Shown here one piece after another: positions 1-8,051 of a stretch of DNA of 64,000 nt. The position numbers and the translations under genes are program-made. The stretch is from the NCBI GenBank assembly GCA_963533935.1, contig CAUSQL010000004.1:1-64000 (forward strand), in the 5' to 3' direction. The first letter of the stretch is position 1. Each line of letters starts with the position of its first letter. Origin of the DNA: CAUSKK01 sp963533935 (GTDB lineage Bacteria > Pseudomonadota > Gammaproteobacteria > Cardiobacteriales > Cardiobacteriaceae). The notes under the pieces are model-generated. The model was not told the origin of the DNA. It was given only the letters and a program-made list of their open reading frames with translations, and made no database searches.

Positions 1-353
1 TAGTGGGAGGCCAGAATGAAATCCACCTCGTTGATGGCGAAGGGGTCCAGCACCATGGGCGCCGCGCGTAGGTTCGGTTGCAGCTTGCGCACGCCGGCCA
101 TGTTGGCCATCTGGTGGCCGCGCACCATATCTTTGACTTTCCTGGTGTTTTTGCCGCGGCCGCACCACAAATCCATGCAGATATTGGCGCCGCCGGGGGT
201 TTTTATCCACACGCCGACGCAGCCGAGCCACCACAGGGCCACGTTGCCGGCGGGAACCACCTCCTCTTCAATTTCTTCGTTGAGCCAGGTGCCCCATTCG
301 GGAAAGGTGGACAGAATCCATTTTTCGCGGTTTATTTCGCTGATTTTGCTCAT
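1..353 (-). CDS. ulaG: UlaG-type L-ascorbate-6-phosphate lactonase (partial, 3' end outside window)
   Basis: The reading frame starts at the ATG complementary to 351-353 and runs off the left edge of the window, giving about 117 residues with no stop. The N-terminus MSKISEINREKWILSTFPEW is close to what I recall of UlaG, followed by NEEIEEEVVPAG, ALWWLGCVGVWIKT, QPNLRAAPMVLDPFAINEVD and LASH, the start of the metal-binding HxHxDH region. UlaG is a cytosolic Mn-dependent metallo-beta-lactamase-fold enzyme that opens L-ascorbate-6-phosphate in anaerobic ascorbate use. A GGAG ribosome site lies just upstream. The rest of any ula operon is outside the window, so the pathway cannot be confirmed here. 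Confidence 0.85.
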   Translation of the reverse strand, partial: MSKISEINREKWILSTFPEWGTWLNEEIEEEVVPAGNVALWWLGCVGVWIKTPGGANICMDLWCGRGKNTRKVKDMVRGHQMANMAGVRKLQPNLRAAPMVLDPFAINEVDFILASH

Positions 354-511
354 TTAATTGACTCCAAAAATAATGAATGACTTGGGGGTGGCCCCGAATA
401 AATATCAGCCGCCAGCATAGGGTTTTCCTGGCTTCCTTTCAATTTAAATATTGTTTAACGCAAACGTGGAAAACCAATAAATACGAGGCTTTTTTAGGGG
501 GTACTTCGCCA

Positions 512-550
512 TTTACAGACGGACGGGCGCTTACCCTGTATGTAATTAAC
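512..550 (+). repeat. Half-copy of GGGCGCTT/GTATGT palindromic repeat
   Basis: A single arm: TTTACAGACGGACGGGCGCTT followed by accct and GTATGTAATTAA. No partner arm follows; the next full copy begins at 584. Confidence 0.75.
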
Positions 551-583
551 GGGCTCGGACATCTAATTCACCGGGAAATGGCC

Positions 584-695
584 TTTACCGACGGACGGGC
601 GGTTCTTCACTGCGTTCAGGCGCCCTTCGGGCGCTTAACTTGTATGTATTTAGTGCTCTAATTACATACAAGGGAAGCGCCCGTATGTTTGTAAA
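584..695. repeat. Dispersed palindromic repeat copy, with extra sequence in the left arm
   Basis: The arms begin TTTACCGACGGACGGGCG and end CGCCCGTATGTTTGTAAA. The left arm carries about 30 extra bases (gttcttcactgcgttcagg and a small GCGCCC/GGGCGC hairpin) before GGGCGCTT resumes. The variable 5-mer is aactt on the left and cccTT (read on the complement) on the right, so the arms are not fully matched here. Confidence 0.8.
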
Positions 696-707
696 TCGGC
701 CACAGCC

Positions 708-735
708 ATAAAAAAGGGCGGCTTATTACCGCCCC
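708..735 (-). terminator. Rho-independent terminator of the tol-pal operon
   Basis: On the minus strand GGCGG-taataag-CCGCC is followed by a run of six T. It lies just downstream of the frameshifted cpoB stop at 749. Confidence 0.8.
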
Positions 736-748
736 GAGGGGAAATTCC

Positions 749-1293
749 CTAAAGAACCGCGCCACTAAAGCCGCCGCTGTCCCCACCGCCGCCGCCGCGA
801 ATGCTGTTCAGCTTATTCTGGGCGGAGCCGGCCCGCTGGTGATTCGGCGCCATATTGAGGAAATCGCTGAAGTAGCGTTCCGCCTGGCTAAAGTCCCGCT
901 GGTTGTAGTAGGACTCACCCAGGTAGTAGTTCGCTAGCGCCGCCTCCTCGCCGCTGGGGTTACTGCCCAGAAATTCGGTGAGGGCGGCTATGGCTTTTTT
1001 ACGTTGCCCGCCCGGTAGGCATTAACCCCGTCCTGGTAGGCATTGCCGGAATTGCTGCTGGCCCGCAGCGCATCGCGCACGCCGGAGGACACCAGCCGCG
1101 AGTTCGACACCTGGTCCAGCAGGCTGCGGGTCTCGTTATTGGTGCGCTCAATCTGTTGCATGCGGGCCCCCAGGCCCTGCAGTTCATTCTGAATGCGCGC
1201 AATGTCCTGTTTGGTGGCCAGGGCCGGCTGGGCCGCCGGCTGGCAGCCCGCAAGCATCGCACTAGCCAGGCTTAAGCAAATAATTTTTTTCAT
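749..1293 (-). CDS. cpoB: Tol-Pal coordinator CpoB (YbgF)-like lipoprotein, read through a -1 frameshift at A AAA AAG
   Basis: The zero frame (988-1293) gives 101 residues: a lipoprotein signal ending LAGC, a short coiled coil (about residues 28-70) and the start of a TPR region, then stops with TAG. Two codons before that stop lies A AAA AAG (positions 1000 down to 994). A -1 slip there opens a frame to a stop at 749-751, adding the expected TPR continuation (AIAALTEFL, ANYYLGESYYNQRDFSQAE). The joined product is about 181 residues, shorter than the roughly 250 usual for the family. It lies 9 bases after pal, the normal place of cpoB, which links Tol-Pal action to septal peptidoglycan synthesis. 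It could be programmed frameshifting, a pseudogene, or a homopolymer sequencing error. Confidence 0.7.
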
Positions 1294-1302
1294 GGAAAAT
1301 CC

Positions 1303-1938
1303 TTAATAAACAATTACCACCCGGCGATTTTTGGCGTAGTCCTCTTCGGTGCTACCCCAGGCCGCCGGCCTTTCTTCCCCGTAGGACAGAACACGCATCT
1401 GGGACGTGTTCACCCCCAGCGCCTGGAACTGGTTGCGCACGGATTCCGCCCGCCGTTCGCCCAGGGCAATGTTGTATTCCCGGGTGCCCCGTTCGTCCGT
1501 ATTACCCTCAAGTATTACCTGGGCCCGCGGATTGGAGCGGAGGAAGTTGGCGTGCTCCTGAATAATGCTCCGGGCCCGCTGGTCGATGTTGCTGCTGTCG
1601 TAGGCGAAGTAAATTACCCGGTCCTTGGCCGAAGCGCTGGGCCCGCCCACCACGTTGGAGCCATAGCCTGGGTCGTTGTAATAGTCGCCGGTGCTGGCCT
1701 GGTTGTTAGCGTTGTAATTGCCCTGGCCGTAGGTGCCCGCCGTGCTGGCGTAGGGATTGCTGCCGTAGACATCACTGCCATAGCTGCCACCGCCGTACTC
1801 GTTGCCATAGGTGGCGCCGGTGCCGTAGGTGGTATTGCCCTGGCCGTAGGGGTCCGCGTTGGGGTCGTTCTCCGCCGAGTAGGGCTTGGAACAGGACGCC
1901 AACAAAATGGTCAGCGATAAAAGCGCTAGTTTTTTCAT
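1303..1938 (-). CDS. pal: Peptidoglycan-associated lipoprotein Pal
   Basis: 211 residues. A lipoprotein signal ends LLASC at Cys16. Residues about 25-100 are an unusual linker rich in Gly, Tyr, Asn and Ser with repeated YG, YGN and YGS steps. The OmpA-like domain follows, with VIYFAYDSSNID, LEGNTDERGTREYNIALGE and RRVVIVY. Pal is an outer-membrane lipoprotein that binds peptidoglycan and the TolB propeller. The gene sits between tolB and cpoB in the usual order. The linker is longer and more repetitive than the short Pro/Ser-rich linker I know from E. coli Pal. Confidence 0.97.
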   Translation of the reverse strand: MKKLALLSLTILLASCSKPYSAENDPNADPYGQGNTTYGTGATYGNEYGGGSYGSDVYGSNPYASTAGTYGQGNYNANNQASTGDYYNDPGYGSNVVGGPSASAKDRVIYFAYDSSNIDQRARSIIQEHANFLRSNPRAQVILEGNTDERGTREYNIALGERRAESVRNQFQALGVNTSQMRVLSYGEERPAAWGSTEEDYAKNRRVVIVY

Positions 1939-1946
1939 GGAAGCTC

Positions 1947-3185
1947 CTATTTACGATTATCTGGCGCCCAGGCCGGGTCTCTCAGGCGACCGCTGCTGTC
2001 AGAAATGGTCTTAACGAGGCCGCCCTTCTGGTTAATTACTTTCAACACGGAACGGCCGCCGTCCTTGGAGGCATAAACCAACATCTGCCCGTTGGGAGCA
2101 AAGGAAGCACCCTCGTCGAAGCGGCCGTTGGTAATGGTTTCAAAGCGGCCGGAACCGAAGTGGTACAGGCCCACCTGCGAACCCTGGCGGGTTACGGACA
2201 TGGTCTGGCCATCGGCGGAAATATCGCCATTGGAGCTGTAGCCACTCACCACCACCTGGCCATTGCCACCGCCGGGGCCCATTTTGTAAATCTTCGGCGC
2301 CCCGTCCCGGTCTGAGGTGAAGTAAATGCTGCCGTCGGGGGCGAAGGCCGGTTCGGTGTTAATGCCGTTGCCATTGGTCAGCTGCCGCTGGCTGCCGCTG
2401 CCCAGGTCCACGGCGAAAATATTCGATTTACCGCCGCTGGATTGCACATAGGCCAGGGTGCGGCCGTCCTTGGAGAAGGCCGGTGAGGAGCTGGTGGCAT
2501 CGCTCTGCGCCACCACCCGATGGCCGCCGCCCAGGTTCACGATGAGAATCTGGGCGCGCATATTGGCATAGGTGCTAAAGGCAATGGCCTGGCCGTTGGG
2601 CGCCCAGCTGGGGCCGATGATGGGGGTGGCCGATTTAAAGATAATCTTGCGGTCGTTGCCGTCCACGTCGGAAACCACCAGGTTATATAGGCGCTGGCCA
2701 CCGTTGCCCTGCTCCAGCACGTAGGCGATTTTCGTGGAGAACACGCCCCGTTTACCGGTGAGCACGCCCAGGACAAAGTCAGCGATTTCATGGCCTAAGC
2801 CGGCCGGGCTGGCAGCGCTAAGCGTTTCCGTGGCAAGGGTTTGCTGGCCGCCGATGTCCACCACGGACACGGTGGCGGAACTGCCGCCGTTCACCTGGCC
2901 CACCACCAAATAGTCGATGCCTTGGAACTGGCCGTAGTTAATGCCGTTGGCACTGCTGGGCTGGGCCGGCAGTCGGGCCGGGTCAATGGGATTAAAGATG
3001 CCGGACTTCTTTAGGTCGCCGGCCACCACATAGTCGGTTTTCGCACCGTCGCCCTGAAAGGGCACCACGGCAATGGATTTACCCTCAATGTTCGCCCCGG
3101 ACACATTTACTTCCATCTGGGCCTGCGCCGTTCCCAGCAGCAGGCTGAGAAGGAGTGCTTTTATAAAAATAAGTTTTTTAGTCAT
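1947..3185 (-). CDS. tolB: Tol-Pal translocation protein TolB
   Basis: 412 residues from the ATG at 3185, chosen because AAAGGA stands 7-8 bases upstream and a signal peptide ending GTAQAQ follows directly; the longer open frame adds an implausible 26 residues. An N-terminal alpha/beta domain (EVNVSGANIEGKSIAVVPF) leads to a six-bladed propeller with blade motifs such as SPAFSKDGRTLAYV, EPAFAPDGSIYFTSDRDG, GASFAPNGQMLVYASKDGG and DPAWAPD. TolB is periplasmic and shuttles between Pal and TolA during outer-membrane constriction. It lies 77 bases after tolA and 8 bases before pal. Confidence 0.97.
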   Translation of the reverse strand: MTKKLIFIKALLLSLLLGTAQAQMEVNVSGANIEGKSIAVVPFQGDGAKTDYVVAGDLKKSGIFNPIDPARLPAQPSSANGINYGQFQGIDYLVVGQVNGGSSATVSVVDIGGQQTLATETLSAASPAGLGHEIADFVLGVLTGKRGVFSTKIAYVLEQGNGGQRLYNLVVSDVDGNDRKIIFKSATPIIGPSWAPNGQAIAFSTYANMRAQILIVNLGGGHRVVAQSDATSSSPAFSKDGRTLAYVQSSGGKSNIFAVDLGSGSQRQLTNGNGINTEPAFAPDGSIYFTSDRDGAPKIYKMGPGGGNGQVVVSGYSSNGDISADGQTMSVTRQGSQVGLYHFGSGRFETITNGRFDEGASFAPNGQMLVYASKDGGRSVLKVINQKGGLVKTISDSSGRLRDPAWAPDNRK

Positions 3186-3262
3186 ATCAATATTCCTTTG
3201 GGGGATTGTGCGGCCCGCAGCGCTGAAGCGCCCCGGGCCCAAGGTGCGTGGATTGTAATTCA

Positions 3263-5134
3263 TTAGGGCTTAAAGTTAATAACTATGCCCTCATTAACAA
3301 GAGTATCTATGGCCTCCTCGTTATTCGGCAGATTAATGGGCATGGCGCGCCGTACGGCTGCTAGGGCCGCATCGTCAAAGAGCTTGTGGCCACTGCCGTT
3401 GCTAATGCGCACCGTAACTAGCCCGCCCTGGCGATTAACCTTAACGAAAAGCTTGGCGGAAAGATTCTTCGGCGTATCCGGCGGTAGGCTCCAGGAGCGG
3501 CGCATCTTCGCCGCCAGCTGGGCCGAGAAACCCGCCAGCGCTGATTTGGCCGCTGCCTTTTCCTTCAGGGCCGCCAGTTCTTTTTCCTTACGGTCCGCTT
3601 CGGCATTGGCTTTGGCTGCCCGCTCACGCTGTTCCGCATCGGCTTTGGCCTTGGCTTCCGCCTTCGCCGCCGCTTCTGCTTCGGCCCGGGCCTTGGCCTC
3701 CGCCTTCTTGGCGGCGGCCGCGGCAGCCCGCTCCTTCTTCTCGGCCTTGCCGGCATCTTCCGCCAGACTGTTGGCCAAATCACTCATGGCTTTTTTCTTC
3801 GCTGCTTCCTTGGCTGCCGCAGCCTTGGCTTCAGCGGCGGCCTTAGCGGCCGCTTTCTTCGCCGCGGCCGCTTCCCGCTTCGCTGCCTTGTCCGCTTCTC
3901 CGGCCAGGTCGCTCTGCAGCTCTTTCAGGGCCTTGGCTTTGGCTTCCGCCTTGGCAGCGGCGCGGGCTGCTTCCTTGGCCGCTTTGGCCTCAGCAGCCGC
4001 TCTAGCCTTCGCTTCAGCTTTAGCCTGGGCCTGTGCTTCGGCTTTTGCTTTGGCTCTGGCCTCTGCCTTGGCCTGAGCACGGGCTTCGGCCCTGGCCGCG
4101 GCGGCGGCCGCCTCCTTGGCTGCCTTAGCGGCGGCGTTAGCTTTCGCCTTCGCCTCAGCCCTCGCCTCCTGGCGGGCCGCTTCCCTTGCGGCGGCAGCCG
4201 CCGCTTCTTCGGCCGCCTTCGCCTTCGCCCGTGCGTTCTGCGCCGCCCGTTCGTTGGCTTTCTTCGCCACGTCCACTTTAGTGGCTTTCTCTGCCGGTGG
4301 CTCTGGCTTGGTGCGAGTCTTAGTTGGCGCCTTGGTCTTTTCCGTGGTCTTAGTCGGCGGCGCCTTTTCCGGCTCTAGCTGTTCCTGTGGTCGCCGTGGG
4401 CTGGCCTTACGACTTTTCTGCGCCGCCTTTTTCTCTGCCGCCTGGGCTTCCCGGCGCGCCTCCTCAGCGGCTTTTCTCTGTTCCGCCTTCTGCTGCGCCG
4501 CTTTTTGCTGTTCCTGCCGGCGTTTTTGCTCGGCTCTCTGCTGTTCCAGTTTCTGCTGTTCGGCCTTCTGTTGCTCCTGCTTTAATTTCCTGGCCTCTTC
4601 AGCTTTCTTCCGTTTCTTCGGTGCGGGTTCCTTAACGGCCTCCGCCTCTTCCTTCCGTTTTTCCGCCTTCACATTGGGCGAAACCTCCGGCTTCACCTTG
4701 GCCTGTGGCGTTTCCTTCGGCCGGGTCGGCTTTCTCGGGGTGGTTTTAGCTTTTTGCTTACGGGTTTTCCTCGTGGATTTTTTCTGTTCCGTTGGCGGCC
4801 GCAGGGGCTGTAGGGTATCCGGGTCGCCGTCGTCGTCGGCCTCCTCCTCTTCCGTCTGTTGCTGCTCCTTGACCGCCTGGTTTGCCTCCTGGGCCTGCCG
4901 CTTCTGCGCGGCCTTAAGCTCGTTAAGCTGCTGCTGCAATTTGTCGGCGGAAACCATTTCCACGTTCATTTGCTCGGGTTTTTTTAGGGGTAACTTGGGC
5001 TTGGGTGAAATGTAATGGGCGAAAATCCAAGCGAAGATTAGAAATGCCACACCGCCGATGGCCACCATGACCACGGCCTTGGATTTCTCATTCTTAAGGT
5101 AGGGTGCCAGTCGGGGAAAAAGCCGCGAGAACAT
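3263..5134 (-). CDS. tolA: Envelope protein TolA with a very long Ala/Lys/Glu-rich helical domain
   Basis: 623 residues, against about 420 for E. coli TolA. A single membrane helix lies near residues 20-43 (VVMVAIGGVAFLIFAWIFAH). A Gln/Glu/Lys-rich then Ala/Lys/Glu-rich segment spans about 60-530, with repeats such as AKAEAKAKA and AAKEAARAAA. The TonB-like domain III ends the protein (SAKLFVKVNRQGGLVTVRI, DDAALAAVRRAMPINLP). TolA spans the periplasm and couples TolQR motor energy to TolB/Pal. Its start overlaps the tolR stop by one base (TAATG). Domain II coding DNA is highly repetitive, so length may vary between strains. Confidence 0.96.
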   Translation of the reverse strand: MFSRLFPRLAPYLKNEKSKAVVMVAIGGVAFLIFAWIFAHYISPKPKLPLKKPEQMNVEMVSADKLQQQLNELKAAQKRQAQEANQAVKEQQQTEEEEADDDGDPDTLQPLRPPTEQKKSTRKTRKQKAKTTPRKPTRPKETPQAKVKPEVSPNVKAEKRKEEAEAVKEPAPKKRKKAEEARKLKQEQQKAEQQKLEQQRAEQKRRQEQQKAAQQKAEQRKAAEEARREAQAAEKKAAQKSRKASPRRPQEQLEPEKAPPTKTTEKTKAPTKTRTKPEPPAEKATKVDVAKKANERAAQNARAKAKAAEEAAAAAAREAARQEARAEAKAKANAAAKAAKEAAAAAARAEARAQAKAEARAKAKAEAQAQAKAEAKARAAAEAKAAKEAARAAAKAEAKAKALKELQSDLAGEADKAAKREAAAAKKAAAKAAAEAKAAAAKEAAKKKAMSDLANSLAEDAGKAEKKERAAAAAAKKAEAKARAEAEAAAKAEAKAKADAEQRERAAKANAEADRKEKELAALKEKAAAKSALAGFSAQLAAKMRRSWSLPPDTPKNLSAKLFVKVNRQGGLVTVRISNGSGHKLFDDAALAAVRRAMPINLPNNEEAIDTLVNEGIVINFKP

Positions 5135-5643
5135 TATTCCTCCCTAACCTGGTCCGCCGCCGGTGCCTCGCCACTCTCTTGAGCTTCATTCTTATCGGGC
5201 TCCGTAACCAGACCGACCTTTTCTGCGCCGGCCCGCTGCAGAATGGCAATGCCCTCAATGATTTTGGCGTAGTTGGCCGCCGCATCGCCCTGCACCAGCA
5301 CGGCGAGGTTGTTCTTATCGCTGCCCACCTGGGCATAGGCTTCGCGGGTTAAATTGATGATTTCATCGGCGCTGAGGGGTTTTTTCTCGTCGCCGCGGTT
5401 GAGGAAATATTCCCCTTCCTTACTAACGGTAAGAATCAGCGGCATGTTCTCTGAGCCGCTTTCACTGAGCAGCTCGTCCTTCTGGGCGCTGTTCTTCGGC
5501 AGGTCAATCTTGATGGACGACTGCTGAATCAGCGGCGTGGAAACCATAAAAATTACCAACAGCACCAACATGACGTCGATGTAGGGCACAACGTTCAGGT
5601 CAGCTTTCATGCGACCCTTACGCTGGCGCTTCCGACGACTCAT
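5134..5643 (-). CDS. tolR: TolR, ExbD-family motor protein
   Basis: 169 residues. A basic cytosolic tail (MSRRKRQRKGRMKADLN) precedes one membrane helix (VPYIDVMLVLLVIFMVSTPL) carrying the conserved motor Asp of the VPYIDV motif. The periplasmic domain follows (IKIDLPKNSAQ, DAAANYAKIIEGIAILQRAG, KVGLVTEP). TolR and TolQ form the proton-driven stator that energises TolA. Compared with the roughly 142-residue E. coli protein it has an acidic C-terminal extension. It overlaps tolQ by 4 bases and tolA by one, as expected for translational coupling. Confidence 0.95.
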   Translation of the reverse strand: MSRRKRQRKGRMKADLNVVPYIDVMLVLLVIFMVSTPLIQQSSIKIDLPKNSAQKDELLSESGSENMPLILTVSKEGEYFLNRGDEKKPLSADEIINLTREAYAQVGSDKNNLAVLVQGDAAANYAKIIEGIAILQRAGAEKVGLVTEPDKNEAQESGEAPAADQVREE

Positions 5644-6410
5644 CGCTTATCTCCGTGAATTTGCAGGCTTTGGTAGAGCAAAATGCGCAGGAAGTTGTCG
5701 ATAAAGTCCTCATATTGGGCGGTGATGTTGTCCACGCGGCTGGTTAAATAGTTGTAGGACAGCAGGGCGCTGATGGCCGCGATTAGGCCCACACCGGTGG
5801 CAATGAGCGCTTCGGCGATGCCCGGCGCCACGTTGGCAATGCTGGTGTTGGACGCGCTGGCAATGCCGATGAATGAGTTCATGATGCCAAAAACCGTTCC
5901 CACCAAACCGATGTAGGGGGAGGCGCTAGCGATGGACGCCAGCTTTGGCAAATCCTTATTCATGTTCTGCTCCTCGCCGTCCAGGGCGTTTTCCATGGCC
6001 TCGCGGCAGGTAGCGATGAGGGTTTCCGAGCTGGGATTCAGGCTGCCGTACTGGCTGAAGGTGTAGAAGCCCTTCATGAACAGCCGCTCCACCCCGTCCG
6101 GCTGCTGGCTAATCAGCTGGTTATAAACCATCTCAAAGGCGTACTGGCCGGACATGGTGGTGCCGGTGAAGCGGTCATAGAGCTGCTCCAGCCGGTTCAG
6201 CTGCTGATGTTTTTTCACCAATGTGTAAATGGCATAGGCAGCCCCAGCCAGCAGCAGCAACATAATCAGCTGCACGAAAATGTGCGCATCAAAGATGATT
6301 TGCGCAATGGAAATCTTATTGGCCACCGCTTCGCTGGCCGCCGGCGCGGCCTGCTGGACCGCCTGGGCCGTGGGCTGGGCCACCTGTTGGGCCATGGCAT
6401 TACTAATCAT
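5640..6410 (-). CDS. tolQ: TolQ, MotA/ExbB-family proton channel subunit
   Basis: 256 residues. An Ala/Gln-rich leader (about 30 residues) precedes the first membrane helix near 44-66. A cytosolic loop holds GSLNPSSETLIATCREAMENA, then two C-terminal membrane helices follow (PYIGLVGTVFGIMNSFIGIA; GIAEALIATGVGLIAAISALL). The GLxGTVxGIMxxF and PGIAEALIATGxGLxAAI motifs are typical of ExbB/TolQ. AGAGGA precedes the ATG at 6410. The leader is longer than in E. coli TolQ. It is the first tol gene and lies 25 bases after ruvC, so ruvC-yebC and tol may be co-transcribed. Confidence 0.95.
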   Translation of the reverse strand: MISNAMAQQVAQPTAQAVQQAAPAASEAVANKISIAQIIFDAHIFVQLIMLLLLAGAAYAIYTLVKKHQQLNRLEQLYDRFTGTTMSGQYAFEMVYNQLISQQPDGVERLFMKGFYTFSQYGSLNPSSETLIATCREAMENALDGEEQNMNKDLPKLASIASASPYIGLVGTVFGIMNSFIGIASASNTSIANVAPGIAEALIATGVGLIAAISALLSYNYLTSRVDNITAQYEDFIDNFLRILLYQSLQIHGDKR

Positions 6411-6435
6411 GGTTAAGTCCTCTAAAAATATTCAA

Positions 6436-6906
6436 TTATTCCGCGTGCACCTTCAGGGCATGGGTGAGGGCGATGGCCAAGGCGTCGGCGCAATCCGGTT
6501 GGATTTTGCCCTCAAATTTAAAGACTTCCCTGATGTGCTCCTGGATTTGGGTTTTTTCGGCACCGCCCTGGCCGGTAACGGTCTGCTTAACCAGCCGGGG
6601 CGCGTAGTTAAAAATCTCGATTTGGGCGCTGGCCACGGCACAGACGGCCACCCCCAGCGCCTGACCCAACTTCAGGGCCGAATTGGGGTTTTTATGGACG
6701 AAAATCGCCTCAATGGCGCATTCGTCCGGCTTAAATTCCGCGATGAGGTCGCTGATTTTCCGCTGGAGCAGCACCAGCCGCGGCGGCATTTCCCGGTCCT
6801 TTAAGGTGATGGCGCCGCTGGCCACGTGAATTTTTTCCCCGTCAATCAGGTCGATGATGCCGTAGCCGGTGATGCGGGAACCGGGGTCAATGCCAAGTAT
6901 GCGCAT
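6436..6906 (-). CDS. ruvC: Holliday junction resolvase RuvC
   Basis: 156 residues. The acidic catalytic set is present: D7 (MRILGIDPGSRITGYG), E66 (CAIEAIF), D138 and D141 (QPDCADALAIA). RuvC cleaves four-way junctions made by RuvAB during recombinational repair. The start overlaps the yebC stop by one base, the yebC-ruvC order seen in many gammaproteobacteria. No ruvA or ruvB follows; the next genes are tolQRA, which also neighbour ruv genes in related genomes. Confidence 0.97.
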   Translation of the reverse strand: MRILGIDPGSRITGYGIIDLIDGEKIHVASGAITLKDREMPPRLVLLQRKISDLIAEFKPDECAIEAIFVHKNPNSALKLGQALGVAVCAVASAQIEIFNYAPRLVKQTVTGQGGAEKTQIQEHIREVFKFEGKIQPDCADALAIALTHALKVHAE

Positions 6907-7640
6907 TAGCCGGCGAAGTCCTCGGGGAAATCGGCGTTGTTGTAAACGCTCTGCACGTCGTCCAGCTCCTCCAGCCGGTCGATGAGCTTCATGACCTTTT
7001 CGGCGTCCGCGGCGGAAATGGGCGACAGATTGTCGGCGCGCATGGTGATTTCACTTTCGTCGGGGGTAAAGCCGGCCTGCTGCAGCGCCTCATAAACCGG
7101 CGCGTAGTTTTCCGGACTGGTGAGAATTTCGATGCCGTCCGCGTCGCTGATGAAGTCCTCGGCGCCGGCTTCTAGGGCCAAATCCATTAATTTTTCCTCG
7201 TTGGCATTGTTAGCGAAGAAAATCACGCCTCGTTCGGTGAACTGGAAGGCCACGGAACCGGAGGTGCCCAGGTTGCCGTTGAATTTGGAGAAGGCATGGC
7301 GCACTTCGCCCACGGTGCGGTTCTTATTGTCCGTGAGACAGTCCACCATGATGGCCACACCGCCGGCGCCGTAGCCCTCGTAGCGGATTTCCTCCATCTG
7401 TACCCCTTCCAGCTCGCCGGCGCCGCGCTTGATGGCCCGTTCCATGGTGTCGCGGGTCATGTTTTCCGCCTGGGCCTTGCTGATGGCCAGCCGCAGCCGC
7501 GGGTTACTGTTGGGGTCGGAGCCACCGGCCCGGGCGGCGGTGGTCAATTCGCGGATAAGTCGGGTGAAAACCTTACCTTTTTTGGCGTCTTCCCGGGCTT
7601 TCTTGTGTTTGATATTGGCCCATTTACTATGTCCAGCCAT
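6906..7640 (-). CDS. yebC: YebC/PmpR-family regulator or translation factor
   Basis: 244 residues with the family signature MAGHSKWANIKHKKAREDAKKG, then FTRLIRELTTAARAGG, AGGVAIMVDCLTDNKNRTVGEVRHAFSK and LGTSGSVAFQF. The family was described as a DNA-binding regulator and has more recently been linked to relief of ribosome stalling. Length matches the family. The start at 7640 has AAGGAAT just upstream. It is first in the minus-strand run yebC-ruvC-tol. Confidence 0.96.
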   Translation of the reverse strand: MAGHSKWANIKHKKAREDAKKGKVFTRLIRELTTAARAGGSDPNSNPRLRLAISKAQAENMTRDTMERAIKRGAGELEGVQMEEIRYEGYGAGGVAIMVDCLTDNKNRTVGEVRHAFSKFNGNLGTSGSVAFQFTERGVIFFANNANEEKLMDLALEAGAEDFISDADGIEILTSPENYAPVYEALQQAGFTPDESEITMRADNLSPISAADAEKVMKLIDRLEELDDVQSVYNNADFPEDFAG

Positions 7641-7835
7641 GTGATTCCTTAATAAAAACTCAAAGTTGCGATTCTAGCACAGAGGTTTTTCCGTTTATTT
7701 ACAGGGGGAAAGCCTCGGTGGCCGGTAATTTTAGCGGCGGTCGGGTATTTTTGTTGTACTGCCGCCACAAACTTTTGTAATGAACGGGTGGAGCCATATT
7801 CTCCAGGCCACTGATTTATCGATGGCCTCACGCCT

Positions 7836-7905
7836 GTTCGCTCCTGTGGTGCTCACTTCGCTGCGCTGCTGTTCGCCCCTGTGGTGCTCACTTCGCTGCG
7901 CTGCT
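7836..7905. repeat. Tandem pair of 35-base family-B repeats
   Basis: Two adjacent copies of gttcgCYCCTGTGGTGCTCA followed by cttcgctgcgctgct, differing at one base. The same core (GCTCACTTCGCTGCGCTGCT or its complement) recurs at 17.95 kb and 29.22 kb. Confidence 0.85.
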
Positions 7906-7937
7906 GTTCGCCCTCCGGTCTAACGTTCAGGCCCCAT

Positions 7938-8051
7938 TAAACATACAGGGGAAGCGCCCGTATGTTTGTAAACACCTTGAAATTGGCCTTTACAAACATA
8001 CGGGCGCTTCCCCTGTTTGTAAAAAAGCAATTTACCAACGGGAGAAGCGCC
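7938..8051. repeat. Palindromic repeat arms, inside-out arrangement
   Basis: A right-type arm (TAAACATACAGGGGAAGCGC ... TTTGTAAA) is followed 16 bases later by a left-type arm (TTTACAAACATACGGGCGCT ... TGTTTGTAAA), so the GTATGT ends point outward. A third arm fragment (tttaccaacgggagaagcgcc) follows. Confidence 0.8.

Larger units (their letters stand above)
354..748. other. Gene-free stretch with palindromic repeats
   Basis: No credible gene is present; the only open frames run through repeats. It holds the ulaG leader, a half-copy of the dispersed GGGCGCTT repeat near 512-550, a full palindrome at 584-695 and the cpoB terminator at 708-735. Confidence 0.7.

Noticed and set aside
377..661. 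94-codon open frame on plus
   Set aside because: It runs through the dispersed repeats with no ribosome site and no protein-like composition.
3285..5015. Long antisense frames opposite tolA
   Set aside because: They mirror the Ala/Lys-rich codon bias of tolA and give low-complexity Ala/Ser/Phe strings.
7649..7831. 60-codon frame upstream of yebC
   Set aside because: No ribosome site, no recognisable domain, and it extends into repeat DNA.
7836..7905. CRISPR-like direct repeats
   Set aside because: Only two units, directly adjacent with no spacers, and no cas genes in the window.
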